From NCBI GenBank assembly GCA_937950325.1, contig CALFDJ010000053.1, forward strand, positions 1-49,590: a DNA stretch of 49,590 nt. Direction: 5' to 3'. A program made the translations under genes and the position numbers. The stretch's first letter is position 1; the number at the start of each line of letters is the position of its first letter. The DNA is from an uncultured Collinsella sp. Lineage in GTDB: Bacteria; Actinomycetota; Coriobacteriia; Coriobacteriales; Coriobacteriaceae. Shown here piece after piece: positions 25,274 to 32,300 of the stretch. Under the pieces are notes generated by a model. It ran no database searches. It saw only the letters and a list, made by a program, of their open reading frames with translations, and was not told the DNA's origin.

Positions 25274-25993
25274 ATGCTCGATACACACGAAAAACGGCCA
25301 CTCTATTTACAGCTCACCGACGCGCTGCTCAAGCAGATCGTCGATGAATATCAAGCAGACGATAAACTTCCAACAGAAATGGAACTCTGCGACGAATACG
25401 CCGTAAGCAGAACAACCGTCCGACTTGCCATGAGTGAGCTGGAGCGTCGTGGAAGTATCTATCGAATCCAAGGTAAGGGATCGTTTGTTGCACCGAAACG
25501 CGTTAGCGAGCTCAATTCACTTTTAGACTTTGACTTTGCAAGCCATTGCGATGGCGTTGATCCGGATGCCATCACCAAACATTTCGGCGGCCTCACATCA
25601 GGTCGTCCAATTTCCGTAATGATGCTCCAACAATTTGGATGTCAAAGTCGCGATGAAATTCAGCGTCTTGAATTGACCTACGAACTTGAAGGCAGCTTCA
25701 TAGGCGCTGATACGTTCTTCATTTCAAAGTCGCGCGTTCCGAATAACCAGTTAGATTTTCAGGCATTTAGCAGAATCATGGACGACTTGTCCAAGTCTAT
25801 CCAATCTGTTAGGGAAAGCTATAGAGCACGTCAGCTTAGCGATTCCGAAGCCAGTAATTATGGTGTTGCAAAACTTCCGGTCATCGAACTGACTCATTAT
25901 GCTTACGACTCCGGAGGCAAACTAATCTCAATTGTCTGCCGCACCGTCTTAACTGGGCGAATCCCTTATCAAAACTTTATTTTCAAGTCCTAA
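25274..25993 (+). CDS. GntR-family (UTRA) transcriptional regulator
   Basis: About 239-aa GntR regulator of the HutC/UTRA type. The winged helix includes LPTEMELCDEYAVSRTTVRLAMSELERRGSIYRIQGKGSFV; the C-terminal part (from about residue 75) has the UTRA pattern with EIQRLELTYELEG and a final IVCRTVLTGRIPYQNF. I chose the ATG at 25274 because GAGG lies five bases before it; an upstream ATG at 25256 is possible. It probably senses a sugar phosphate and controls the divergent EIICB4/TIM-barrel region, where the palindromes at 23993 and 24217 are candidate sites. AT-rich like its neighbours. Confidence 0.88.
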   Translation: MLDTHEKRPLYLQLTDALLKQIVDEYQADDKLPTEMELCDEYAVSRTTVRLAMSELERRGSIYRIQGKGSFVAPKRVSELNSLLDFDFASHCDGVDPDAITKHFGGLTSGRPISVMMLQQFGCQSRDEIQRLELTYELEGSFIGADTFFISKSRVPNNQLDFQAFSRIMDDLSKSIQSVRESYRARQLSDSEASNYGVAKLPVIELTHYAYDSGGKLISIVCRTVLTGRIPYQNFIFKS

Positions 25994-26005
25994 TGTTCTT
26001 TTTCT

Positions 26006-26306
26006 TTTGTCTCGATCTGTAACACGTAGCCGAGTTTTTAAGTCCTAACCGTTACAGATCGAGACAAACAAGGTAGACCCCGCCGAATTGTCTCAATCTG
26101 TAACACTAAGACCGGTTTTGGACGTCTAGATGTTACAGATTGAGATGAATGCACAGGCCAATGTCCCCAATCTAAATCTGTAACAACTAGCTGAATTATT
26201 CGGTCCTAGCTGTTACAGATCGAGACAAACGGAATAGGCCGGGTCAAAAATCTCAATCTGCAACATCTGGTTGGTGGTTTCACCCCTACCTGTTACAGGT
26301 TGAGAC
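26006..26306. repeat. Palindromic repeat array 4 (four units)
   Basis: Units at 26006-26069, 26087-26150, 26169-26230 and 26249-26306 (starts 81, 82 and 80 bp apart). Arms again read CTCRATCTGTAACA and TGTTACAGATYGAGA. Centres: CCGAGTTTTTAAG, ACCGGTTTTGGACG, CTGAATTATTCGG, then a diverged GGTTGGTGGTTTCACC. The text between units keeps GGCCGGGTCAAAA-like words. It lies between the convergent GntR and DeoR genes and is the longest array. Confidence 0.93.
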
Positions 26307-26425
26307 GATTTGATAGTGGAATCCTCATTTGCGCGTCATATCGCGTAGCGCTGACGCGCTGGTTTCCACAATGACAGGAGGTAAAAGTCCTCCCGCATCG
26401 CCTGTTGGCAATCCCGTAGCGCTAG

Positions 26426-27190
26426 CTAGCAAATGACCTGCGTATGCTCCTCGATGGCGACACGATCCTCGGCGGCAATACTCGGCTCGCACACCACGGC
26501 GTCCAAATTGTCCAGACGACAGAAGGTGTAGAAGTCGCGCTTGCCGATCTTGCTGGAGTCGGCGATCAAGTAGCGTGAATCGGCCTTGCTAAAGGCGAGC
26601 TGCTGGATACGACCCTCATCCATATTAGACGTAGACACGTCGCCATCCAGAATGCCGTTGGCGCCGATAAACGCCGCATCGATACCCAGCGCACGCAGGG
26701 TATCCTCGGCCGTTGGCCCCACAAAAGCGGCGGTGCGGCGACGGTACATACCGCCCACGAGGCACAGGTCGCAGTCTTCGCGCGCCTCGAGCAGGTTAAA
26801 CACCGAAAGCGAATTAGTCACGATGCGCAGGCGAAACGCCGGCAGCATCGAGGCCATCTGCTCCACCGTAGTGCCCGTGCCCAAAAAGATGGTCGAGCCC
26901 TCCTCGATGAGCTCCACGGCGCGGCGCGCGATCTGCAGCTTTTCCTCGGCATGCTTGGTGCGCTTTTCGCTGTGCGAATACTCGTGGCGCAACATAGCGT
27001 GGGGACGGCCCTGTGCACTACGGGCTCCTCCGTGCACGCGTTCAATCTCGCCCAGGCTCGCAAGTTCTTCGAGGTCGCGGCGGATCGTCATATCCGAGAC
27101 ACCTAACGCATCCGAAATCTCCTTGACCGAGACCGTGCCCTGCTCATCGAGCAGCTGACGAACCTTATCCTGTCGCTCTGCCTTAATCAC
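26426..27190 (-). CDS. DeoR-family transcriptional regulator
   Basis: 254-aa DeoR/GlpR regulator. The N-terminal winged helix reads RQDKVRQLLDEQGTVSVKEISDALGVSDMTIRRDLEELASLGEIERVHGGA; the C-terminal sugar-phosphate sensor has FLGTGTTVEQMA, TNSLSVFNLL, GGMYRRRTAAFVGP and ADSSKIGKRDFYTF. The start is a GTG (27188-27190) with AGGA upstream. It is divergent from the galM gene and may regulate it. LacR of lactose operons belongs to this family, but nothing here fixes the target. A broken relative lies at 21750-22110. Confidence 0.9.
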   Translation of the reverse strand: MIKAERQDKVRQLLDEQGTVSVKEISDALGVSDMTIRRDLEELASLGEIERVHGGARSAQGRPHAMLRHEYSHSEKRTKHAEEKLQIARRAVELIEEGSTIFLGTGTTVEQMASMLPAFRLRIVTNSLSVFNLLEAREDCDLCLVGGMYRRRTAAFVGPTAEDTLRALGIDAAFIGANGILDGDVSTSNMDEGRIQQLAFSKADSRYLIADSSKIGKRDFYTFCRLDNLDAVVCEPSIAAEDRVAIEEHTQVIC

Positions 27191-27396
27191 GATGAATCCT
27201 CGCCGTTCTTTGCGCGCATATCATTCAAACAGTAACGAACAAATTGTATCAGACTCGTTCGCGTCAAAAATGAACGCCCGCACAGCTCCAATCATCACTT
27301 TTTTGAGAAAAATACCCCCTGCTTTAGTGGGGTGTAGTGATAATCTCGCCTGTTCGCGCTACAGTTTGTCGGAAATACCTCGATGTTAGGAACCAA
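27191..27396. promoter_or_regulatory. Divergent deoR / galM control region
   Basis: AT-rich 206-bp region. A short hairpin CCCC..GGGG lies near 27316-27334. No clear operator was identified. Confidence 0.35.
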
Positions 27397-28449
27397 ATGA
27401 TCACTTCCGAGCTTTTCGGCACCGCGCCGTGCGGTACCCCCGTTCATCGTTACACCCTCAACGGGCCCGAGATCTGCGTTCGCATTATGGACTATGGCGC
27501 CACCGTGCTTGGTATCGACGTGCCCGACATTCCCGGCAACGTGCGCGATGTGGTGCTGGGCTTCGATAAGCTCGAGGATTACTTTGACAACCCCGCCTGC
27601 TTTGGCGCGACCATCGGGCCTGTGGCCAACCGCACCGCGGGCGCCACGATCACCATCGACGGTACGGACTGGCATATGCCGGCCAACGAAGGCGCCAACA
27701 ACCTGCACAGCGATCTTGAGCACGGTCTGCATAAACGCGTGTGGGACGTTGAGCTCGACGAGGCCCATAACGCCGTGCGCATGACCACCTCGCTTGAGGA
27801 TGGCGAACTGGGCCTTCCCGGCAACCGCACCTTGACGGCCGTGTTTACCGTTACACGCACCGGCGTCTTTCGCATCGAGTATGGCTGCGAGAGCGACCGC
27901 GCCACCTACGTGTCCATGACCAACCACACGTACTTTAACCTTGCCGGCCATAACGCCGGCATGGACTGCGAGCACTTCTTTGTTGCCAACGCTGCCCACT
28001 ACCTGCCCATCAACGAGCAGAATATCCCCACCGGCGAGATCGCTCCGGTCGAGGGCACGCCGTTTGACTTCCGTGAGCTGCGCCCCGTCGCGCCTGGCAT
28101 GGAGGCCGACGATCCCCAGATTAAGCAGGCACGCGGCTACGACCACTGCCTGTGCATCGATGGCTATCAGTACGGCCGTAATCTGCGCCGCGCCCTGCAC
28201 GTCGAGGAGATGTGGACCGGTCGTGAGTTGGATTACTACACCACCGCCCCGGGCGTGCAGCTCTACACCGGCAACTGGCTGGGCGACGAGCACGCCAAGG
28301 ACGATGCCAACTATGGCTGGGGCGCTGGCTTTGCCCTCGAGGCAGAGATGTACCCCGACACACCGCACCAGCCGCTGTTCCCGCAGGGCATTGTGGGCCC
28401 GGGTCACCCCTACAGCAATGTGATCGAATACCACTTTATGAGGCACTAA
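27397..28449 (+). CDS. galM: Aldose 1-epimerase (galactose mutarotase)
   Basis: 350-aa GalM-type mutarotase that interconverts alpha and beta forms of hexoses such as galactose released in the cytoplasm. Visible signatures: YGATVLGIDVPD, NPACFGATIGPVANR (substrate Arg), NNLHSDLEHGLHK, TNHTYFNLAGHN with the catalytic His, GYDHCLCID and a C-terminal GAGFALEAEMYPDTP with the catalytic Glu and PGHPYSN. Length is typical. AGGAACCAA precedes the ATG at 27397, about 205 bp from the divergent DeoR start. This is the classical GalM; the two shorter LacX-like copies at 1102 and 31262 belong to another branch. Confidence 0.92.
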   Translation: MITSELFGTAPCGTPVHRYTLNGPEICVRIMDYGATVLGIDVPDIPGNVRDVVLGFDKLEDYFDNPACFGATIGPVANRTAGATITIDGTDWHMPANEGANNLHSDLEHGLHKRVWDVELDEAHNAVRMTTSLEDGELGLPGNRTLTAVFTVTRTGVFRIEYGCESDRATYVSMTNHTYFNLAGHNAGMDCEHFFVANAAHYLPINEQNIPTGEIAPVEGTPFDFRELRPVAPGMEADDPQIKQARGYDHCLCIDGYQYGRNLRRALHVEEMWTGRELDYYTTAPGVQLYTGNWLGDEHAKDDANYGWGAGFALEAEMYPDTPHQPLFPQGIVGPGHPYSNVIEYHFMRH

Positions 28450-28477
28450 GCCCACAACGCAACATATCGCACAGCAG

Positions 28478-28511
28478 CGCCCGCCGGCACCACTGCCGAC
28501 GGGCGTTTTTC
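28478..28511 (+). terminator. Intrinsic terminator after galM
   Basis: GC-rich stem around CGCCCG.CGGCA / TGCCG.CGGGCG with one mismatch, followed by TTTTT. Confidence 0.8.
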
Positions 28512-28514
28512 TAC

Positions 28515-28698
28515 CTAGTCATTGGGGACGTTCTTAAATGACTAGTCATTGGGGACAGTCTTTAACGTTTGGCGAGAAGGACTGTCCCAATCTGCCGACA
28601 CTTGGGGACGTTCCTAAAAGGCCGGCACATAAGGAACGTCCCCAAGTGCCAAGGGTGTCCCGTTTGACTAGTCATTTAAGAACGTCCCCAATGACTAG
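28515..28698. mobile_element. MITE/REP-like element with perfect 31-bp terminal inverted repeats
   Basis: Ends 28515-28545 and 28668-28698 are exact inverse copies (CTAGTCATTGGGGACGTTCT onward). Inside is another perfect 17-bp inverted repeat, CACTTGGGGACGTTCCT (28599-28615) facing 28632-28648, and a looser GGGGACAGTC/GACTGTCCC pair. There is no coding capacity. Words of the GGGGACGTTCTT type are reminiscent of REP sequences mobilised by RAYT transposases, but no such gene is in the window. The right end supplies the last codons and the stop of the neighbouring EIIB gene. Confidence 0.75.
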
Positions 28699-29166
28699 TT
28701 GGATGGGGTCGGGATTGGAGCTGGGGAGGTAACGGATTTCTAGCTCTATGCCGAGTTCTTGTAGCTCTTTGAAGGCAGCGATGTCCGTATCGTCTACGGC
28801 GACTGCGGGCGTTATGGGGTGCTTGCCCTCCCCCGCCTGCATATGGCCAATGCTGATCTTGGTGATCGGCACACCACCCTTAACCAGCGCGAGTGCATCC
28901 GTGGGCGACGCCACCATGATGAGAATCCTTTGGCGCGGCGTTGCGGTATGAATGATGTCGACAGTCCTTTGCACCGAGAAAAACCGCGTCCAGACACCCT
29001 CGGGTGTCGCCACCCTCATAGGGGCCCACTTGCGCGAATCAGCCGCAATCTCATCGTTGACGATTAAAACAAGGTTGGAACCCACGACTTCGTTCCACAG
29101 CTCAACGTCTTGCCCGTAAATAAACCGGTCATCGATGCGTGTGAGAAGAATCTTGGGTTGAGCCAT
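28672..29166 (-). CDS. Orphan mannose-family PTS EIIB-like protein lacking the active His
   Basis: 164-aa EIIB of the mannose/sorbose family. It keeps the fold signatures LLTRIDDR, GSNLVLIVNDEIA, TRFFSVQRTVDII, LVKGGVPITKISIGHM and FKELQELGIELEIR. The phosphorylated His of RLVHGQ (His17 in the intact EIIB at 38409) is Tyr17 here (RFIYGQ), so it should not carry phosphate. No IIA, IIC or IID gene is next to it. The ATG at 29164-29166 matches the paralogue's start; a GTG two codons earlier is possible. The last nine residues (LVIGDVLK and flank) are encoded by the adjacent inverted-repeat element, so the original C-terminus was probably lost. Confidence 0.85.
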   Translation of the reverse strand: MAQPKILLTRIDDRFIYGQDVELWNEVVGSNLVLIVNDEIAADSRKWAPMRVATPEGVWTRFFSVQRTVDIIHTATPRQRILIMVASPTDALALVKGGVPITKISIGHMQAGEGKHPITPAVAVDDTDIAAFKELQELGIELEIRYLPSSNPDPIQLVIGDVLK

Positions 29167-29255
29167 CGCCACCCCATTCTGTTTGAGACCCGTAAGAGCA
29201 AGACATCACGTCTCCAATATTAGTGCATTTAAAGTGAGAAAAGCCGTCAGAACAC

Positions 29256-29284
29256 TTGCGCGGATTTGCGATGTCCCGTATCAT
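29256..29284 (+). promoter_or_regulatory. Promoter of tRNA-Thr
   Basis: TTGCGC (29256-29261), a 17-bp spacer and TATCAT (29279-29284), about 40 bp before the tRNA. Confidence 0.6.
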
Positions 29285-29323
29285 AGACAGCCGTTGACGC
29301 CTCAGTTGCGTCATCACATGGCC

Positions 29324-29399
29324 GCCAGCGTAGCTCAGTTGGTAGAGCACCGCTCTCGTAAAGCGGGGGTCACCGGTTCGAGCCCGGTCGCTGGCTCCA
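29324..29399 (+). tRNA. tRNA-Thr (anticodon CGT)
   Basis: 76-nt cloverleaf. Acceptor GCCAGCG/CGCTGGC, D-arm GCTC..GAGC, anticodon stem CCGCT/AGCGG with loop CTCGTAA (anticodon CGT, reading ACG), T-arm ACCGG TTCGAGC CCGGT, and an encoded CCA. An intrinsic terminator follows 12 bp later. Confidence 0.97.
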
Positions 29400-29410
29400 T
29401 TGCACAAGAT

Positions 29411-29435
29411 AGCCGCCTTCGGGCGGCTTTTTTGT
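29411..29435 (+). terminator. Terminator of tRNA-Thr
   Basis: Stem AGCCGCC / GGCGGCT with a TTCG tetraloop and six T. Confidence 0.93.
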
Positions 29436-29503
29436 TGCCGATTTCGAGCGCGCATCCGCCAATCCAAGCACAACGCCGTCGGCAACTCCCCTACTCAACA
29501 ACA

Positions 29504-29549
29504 AGCCCCGCCAACCGCAATCCCCAAGGGGACCGCGATCAGCGGGGCT
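29504..29549 (-). terminator. Hairpin after the YhcH-type gene
   Basis: Outer stem AGCCCCGC / GCGGGGCT with a smaller CCCC/GGGG hairpin inside, then TGTTGTTGAG on the minus strand. Confidence 0.6.
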
Positions 29550-29595
29550 CAAACGCGTTCCCCAAGGGAAATCACGCTAGCTCACGAGCAGTGCG

Positions 29596-30069
29596 CTACT
29601 CCTCCCAGTAAGCGTCTGCAAGCAGCTTAAAGCAGATCTTCTTGACCGGCTGCGCGCCATCGCCCGGGAACTCGAGCGTGGGCATGTGAGGCTCGCCGGC
29701 AACGAACAGCGCAAACTTATCGTCAGCAAGATCGCCGGCAATCGAGGCGTCGGAATCGACCAGATCGTAGTCGTCCTTCTCGTCAAACTCCTGGACCAGC
29801 GTCAGGCTGCCCGTGGCAACCTTAAAGGCCTCGCGACCCTCAATGTCGATCTGCAGGTCGTGATAGCGCTGATGCGTCTCATAGTGAGCCTCGGCCTCGG
29901 GACGCGTCGTAGGAGCCATGACGTTCGCAAAGACCTTGTCGCCCAGAATCGGATGGCTGCCGACCTCGAGCTCCGCCGGATCGTTCTCCTCGAGCCAATC
30001 AATCAGCACGTCGAGGCCCTTGAGCATTCCGCGGTACTCCTCGATATCGCCCAGTGCACCGTAAATCAT
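29596..30069 (-). CDS. YhcH/YjgK/YiaL-family protein
   Basis: 157-aa cupin-like protein of the family also called the beta-galactosidase beta subunit (EbgC-like). Recognisable features: MIYGALGDIEEY at the start, YETHQRYHDLQIDIEGRE with the conserved His pair, a central Glu-Asp rich EKDDYDL, and FALFVAGEPHMPTL near the end with the metal-ligand His. Members often accompany sialic acid or amino-sugar genes and may act as sugar anomerases; the exact role is uncertain. The ATG has GAGGGGAT upstream. It is followed on the minus strand by a hairpin, and a nagA remnant lies just upstream of it. Confidence 0.88.
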   Translation of the reverse strand: MIYGALGDIEEYRGMLKGLDVLIDWLEENDPAELEVGSHPILGDKVFANVMAPTTRPEAEAHYETHQRYHDLQIDIEGREAFKVATGSLTLVQEFDEKDDYDLVDSDASIAGDLADDKFALFVAGEPHMPTLEFPGDGAQPVKKICFKLLADAYWEE

Positions 30070-30101
30070 CTAAATCCCCTCTCGGATCGTTCCTTTGGCG
30101 G

Positions 30102-30240
30102 CTACTCGATAAACGCGTTACCGACGCTGTTGCCACCCACATACGTCTCGACCAGGGTAAGGTCGGGATTGAACACGACAAAGTCGGCGTCGCGCCCCGG
30201 CATAATGCTACCGCACTTGTCGTCAACATGAGCTAGCAAG
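30102..30240 (-). pseudogene. C-terminal remnant of nagA
   Basis: Reading from about 30240 down to the TAG at 30102-30104 gives AHVDDKCGSIMPGRDADFVV and on to TYVGGNSVGNAFIE. Only four to seven residues differ from the C-terminus of the intact NagA at 32961-34130. The rest of the gene is absent; homology ends close to the lacC2 stop. It marks an old nagA copy cut by the event that placed lacC2 and the epimerase here. Confidence 0.9.
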
Positions 30241-30266
30241 CGATGCCGGAGCCGTCGCCCAAACTC

Positions 30267-31202
30267 TTACAGCTCAGTCACGACAACGCCGTTGTAGACC
30301 TCGTCCCAACGGTCCATGACCAGATGGCCGGTCATGGGATCCATGGCGTTGAGCTTGCCGCAGGTGTTGGCGGTACGCAGCACCGTCTCGTCGTCTGCGC
30401 CAGCAGCGATGGCATGTGCGAAGCCTGCGATAGTGGAGTCACCAGAGCCCGTGGCGTTAACGGCAGGGATATCGGGCGTCTTTGCGCGGAACGCACGGCC
30501 ATTGTGGAAGCCAACGGAGCCGGCAGCGCCCATGGACACGACGACCCAGGGGATATCGGAGAAACGGGCGTCAGAGGCGAGCGCGGCACGGAGCTCGTCC
30601 ACATCGTCGGTGGTAAAGCTCGTGCCCAGAAGGCCGTTGATCTCGGTCAGGTTAGGCTTGACCAGCTCGGGCTTAATTTCGGACTTAAGGGCGGCCTCGA
30701 GCGAAGCGCCCGAGGTATCGAGCAGCACCTTGGCGCCGGCGTTCTCGGCAATGCCCGTGATCTTGGCATAGTAGTCTGCCTCGACACCGCGGGGCAGAGA
30801 ACCCGAAATGGTGACAACGTCGGCCTTGCCCGCAAGCTCAGTAAATTTGGCGGTAAAGGCATCGAGCTCCTCGGGGGCAATTGTCGGGCCGCTCTCGAGC
30901 AGCTCGGTCTGGTTGCCGGCGTGGAGAATGTTGAGGCAAATTCGAGTCTCGCCCTTGATGGGCACAAAGTCGTTGTTAATACCGTTGGCGTCCATGAGCT
31001 CAGCCATGTAGGCGCCCATGTGGCCGCCGAGTAGACCGGTTGCCACAACGTCGTCGCCCAGCTGACCCAGCACACGGGCCACGTTGAGGCCCTTGCCGCC
31101 GGCGGTCTTTTCGGGCGTCACGCGGTTGACGTCGTCGATAATGAGCTCATCGAGCTGATAGCGCGTATCGACAGACGGGTTCATCGTAACGGTGAGGATC
31201 AT
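30267..31202 (-). CDS. lacC: Tagatose-6-phosphate kinase / 1-phosphofructokinase family (copy 2)
   Basis: 311-aa PfkB kinase, same length as the copy at 113-1048 and identical at most positions by eye. It has the GGKGLNVARVLGQL substrate loop and NATGSGDSTIAGF with the catalytic Asp. In this setting it can act on tagatose-6-phosphate made by AgaS from GalNAc, so it may be the amino-sugar copy of the lactose kinase. An EIIA/aldolase partner is not adjacent. It is downstream of the epimerase on the same strand with a 59-bp gap. A nagA remnant lies immediately after its stop. Confidence 0.85.
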   Translation of the reverse strand: MILTVTMNPSVDTRYQLDELIIDDVNRVTPEKTAGGKGLNVARVLGQLGDDVVATGLLGGHMGAYMAELMDANGINNDFVPIKGETRICLNILHAGNQTELLESGPTIAPEELDAFTAKFTELAGKADVVTISGSLPRGVEADYYAKITGIAENAGAKVLLDTSGASLEAALKSEIKPELVKPNLTEINGLLGTSFTTDDVDELRAALASDARFSDIPWVVVSMGAAGSVGFHNGRAFRAKTPDIPAVNATGSGDSTIAGFAHAIAAGADDETVLRTANTCGKLNAMDPMTGHLVMDRWDEVYNGVVVTEL

Positions 31203-31261
31203 TTTTAGCTCCTTATCTCGCAGGCTCCTTGTGCCTCGCGATACGAGTCGACAAAACGGAA

Positions 31262-32143
31262 TTACAGAATCTCAATCGTGAACGAGCGTACGATGGTCTC
31301 CTTGGGCTTGGCGACAAGGCAGCCGCGCTTATGCTCAAGTACGTCGTCCTCATCGGAGCAGGTCGAGAGGCCGCCCCAGGGTTCAACTGCAACAAAATCG
31401 CCCTCGGGCTTACTCCACACAATGAGATACGGGAAGCCCTCAAAGCTCAGGCGGACACCCTTGTCCTCCCCCTTCTTAGAAAGCGTAACCTGACGGCTCT
31501 CGAGCACGTCAAAGATGGTCTCCGCAAAATCGAAGAGCTCGTGCGACAGGGGCAGCGTCTTTCCCACCATGGGGTTCTTGGAGCGGTTTGCCACGTCAAT
31601 CAAGCCAGTCGAGGGAACGGCGGTGCAGAGCTCCGCAGCCTCGTCTTTCTCAAAGCGCAACTCGTAGTCCGTATAGGCCTCGCCCTCATCGAGCGGACAC
31701 CTAAAGCCGGGATGACCGCCGATAAAGAACGGCATGTCCTCGGTCCCCTCGTTGGTCACCTCATAGGAGACGCGCACGGCGGTATCCTCGAGCGTATAAC
31801 GAGCGACAAGCTTAAACGGGTACGGATAATCGCTCAGCAGCGCGGCGTTATCCTCCGAAGCCAGGCACATCGCCAGCTCGTTCTCGCCTTGGCTCAGCAG
31901 CTTCCACTCCTGTTTGCGCGCAAACCCGTGGCGAGCGAGCTTTACATGATGCCCGGCAAACGTCATGGCGCTGTTGTCGCGCAAGCCTCCGCAAATCGGG
32001 AAGCAAATCGGTGCCTGGCCAGACCACACGGCGGGATCGCCCTGCCACAGATACTCGCGACCTCCGGCCTCAATCGAGGTAAACGAACCGCCAGCCGTGG
32101 ACACCTTAATAGAAATCGAATCGTTGGAGAGAGCGTATTCCAT
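31262..32143 (-). CDS. Aldose 1-epimerase family protein (LacX-like, copy 2)
   Basis: 293-aa paralogue of the protein at 1102-1983, sharing STAGGSFTSI, YLWQGDPAVWSGQAPICFPICGG, FIGGHPGFRCPLDEGEAYTDYELRFEK and EPWGGLSTCSDEDD. It probably equilibrates anomers of a sugar or sugar phosphate. The ATG at 32141-32143 has AAAGGA upstream; the longer frame to 32314 is not supported. It is divergent from the flavodoxin gene and followed by lacC2, so the two-gene unit repeats that at the window's left end. Confidence 0.82.
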   Translation of the reverse strand: MEYALSNDSISIKVSTAGGSFTSIEAGGREYLWQGDPAVWSGQAPICFPICGGLRDNSAMTFAGHHVKLARHGFARKQEWKLLSQGENELAMCLASEDNAALLSDYPYPFKLVARYTLEDTAVRVSYEVTNEGTEDMPFFIGGHPGFRCPLDEGEAYTDYELRFEKDEAAELCTAVPSTGLIDVANRSKNPMVGKTLPLSHELFDFAETIFDVLESRQVTLSKKGEDKGVRLSFEGFPYLIVWSKPEGDFVAVEPWGGLSTCSDEDDVLEHKRGCLVAKPKETIVRSFTIEIL

Positions 32144-32300
32144 TGCCCATCCTTTCGAACAACTGCTTTTTTGCTCGCAAGAACCCGTCTCGGCCCTGAC
32201 CAAAGGACAAACCCGCACGTTCATCGACGCGTCCGGTATCCCAGCCATGTAACGGGGTACCATACAGACATTGATGCAATTACAGCTGAAAGGCCTTCTT

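Noticed and set aside
10301..26306. Palindrome arrays as CRISPR
   Set aside because: The text between units is conserved rather than unique, the repeated unit is about 60 bp and itself palindromic, each array has only 2-4 units, and no cas gene is present.
29324..29399. tRNA-Thr as an attachment site for an integrated element
   Set aside because: No integrase gene and no repeated 3' tRNA fragment was seen in the window.
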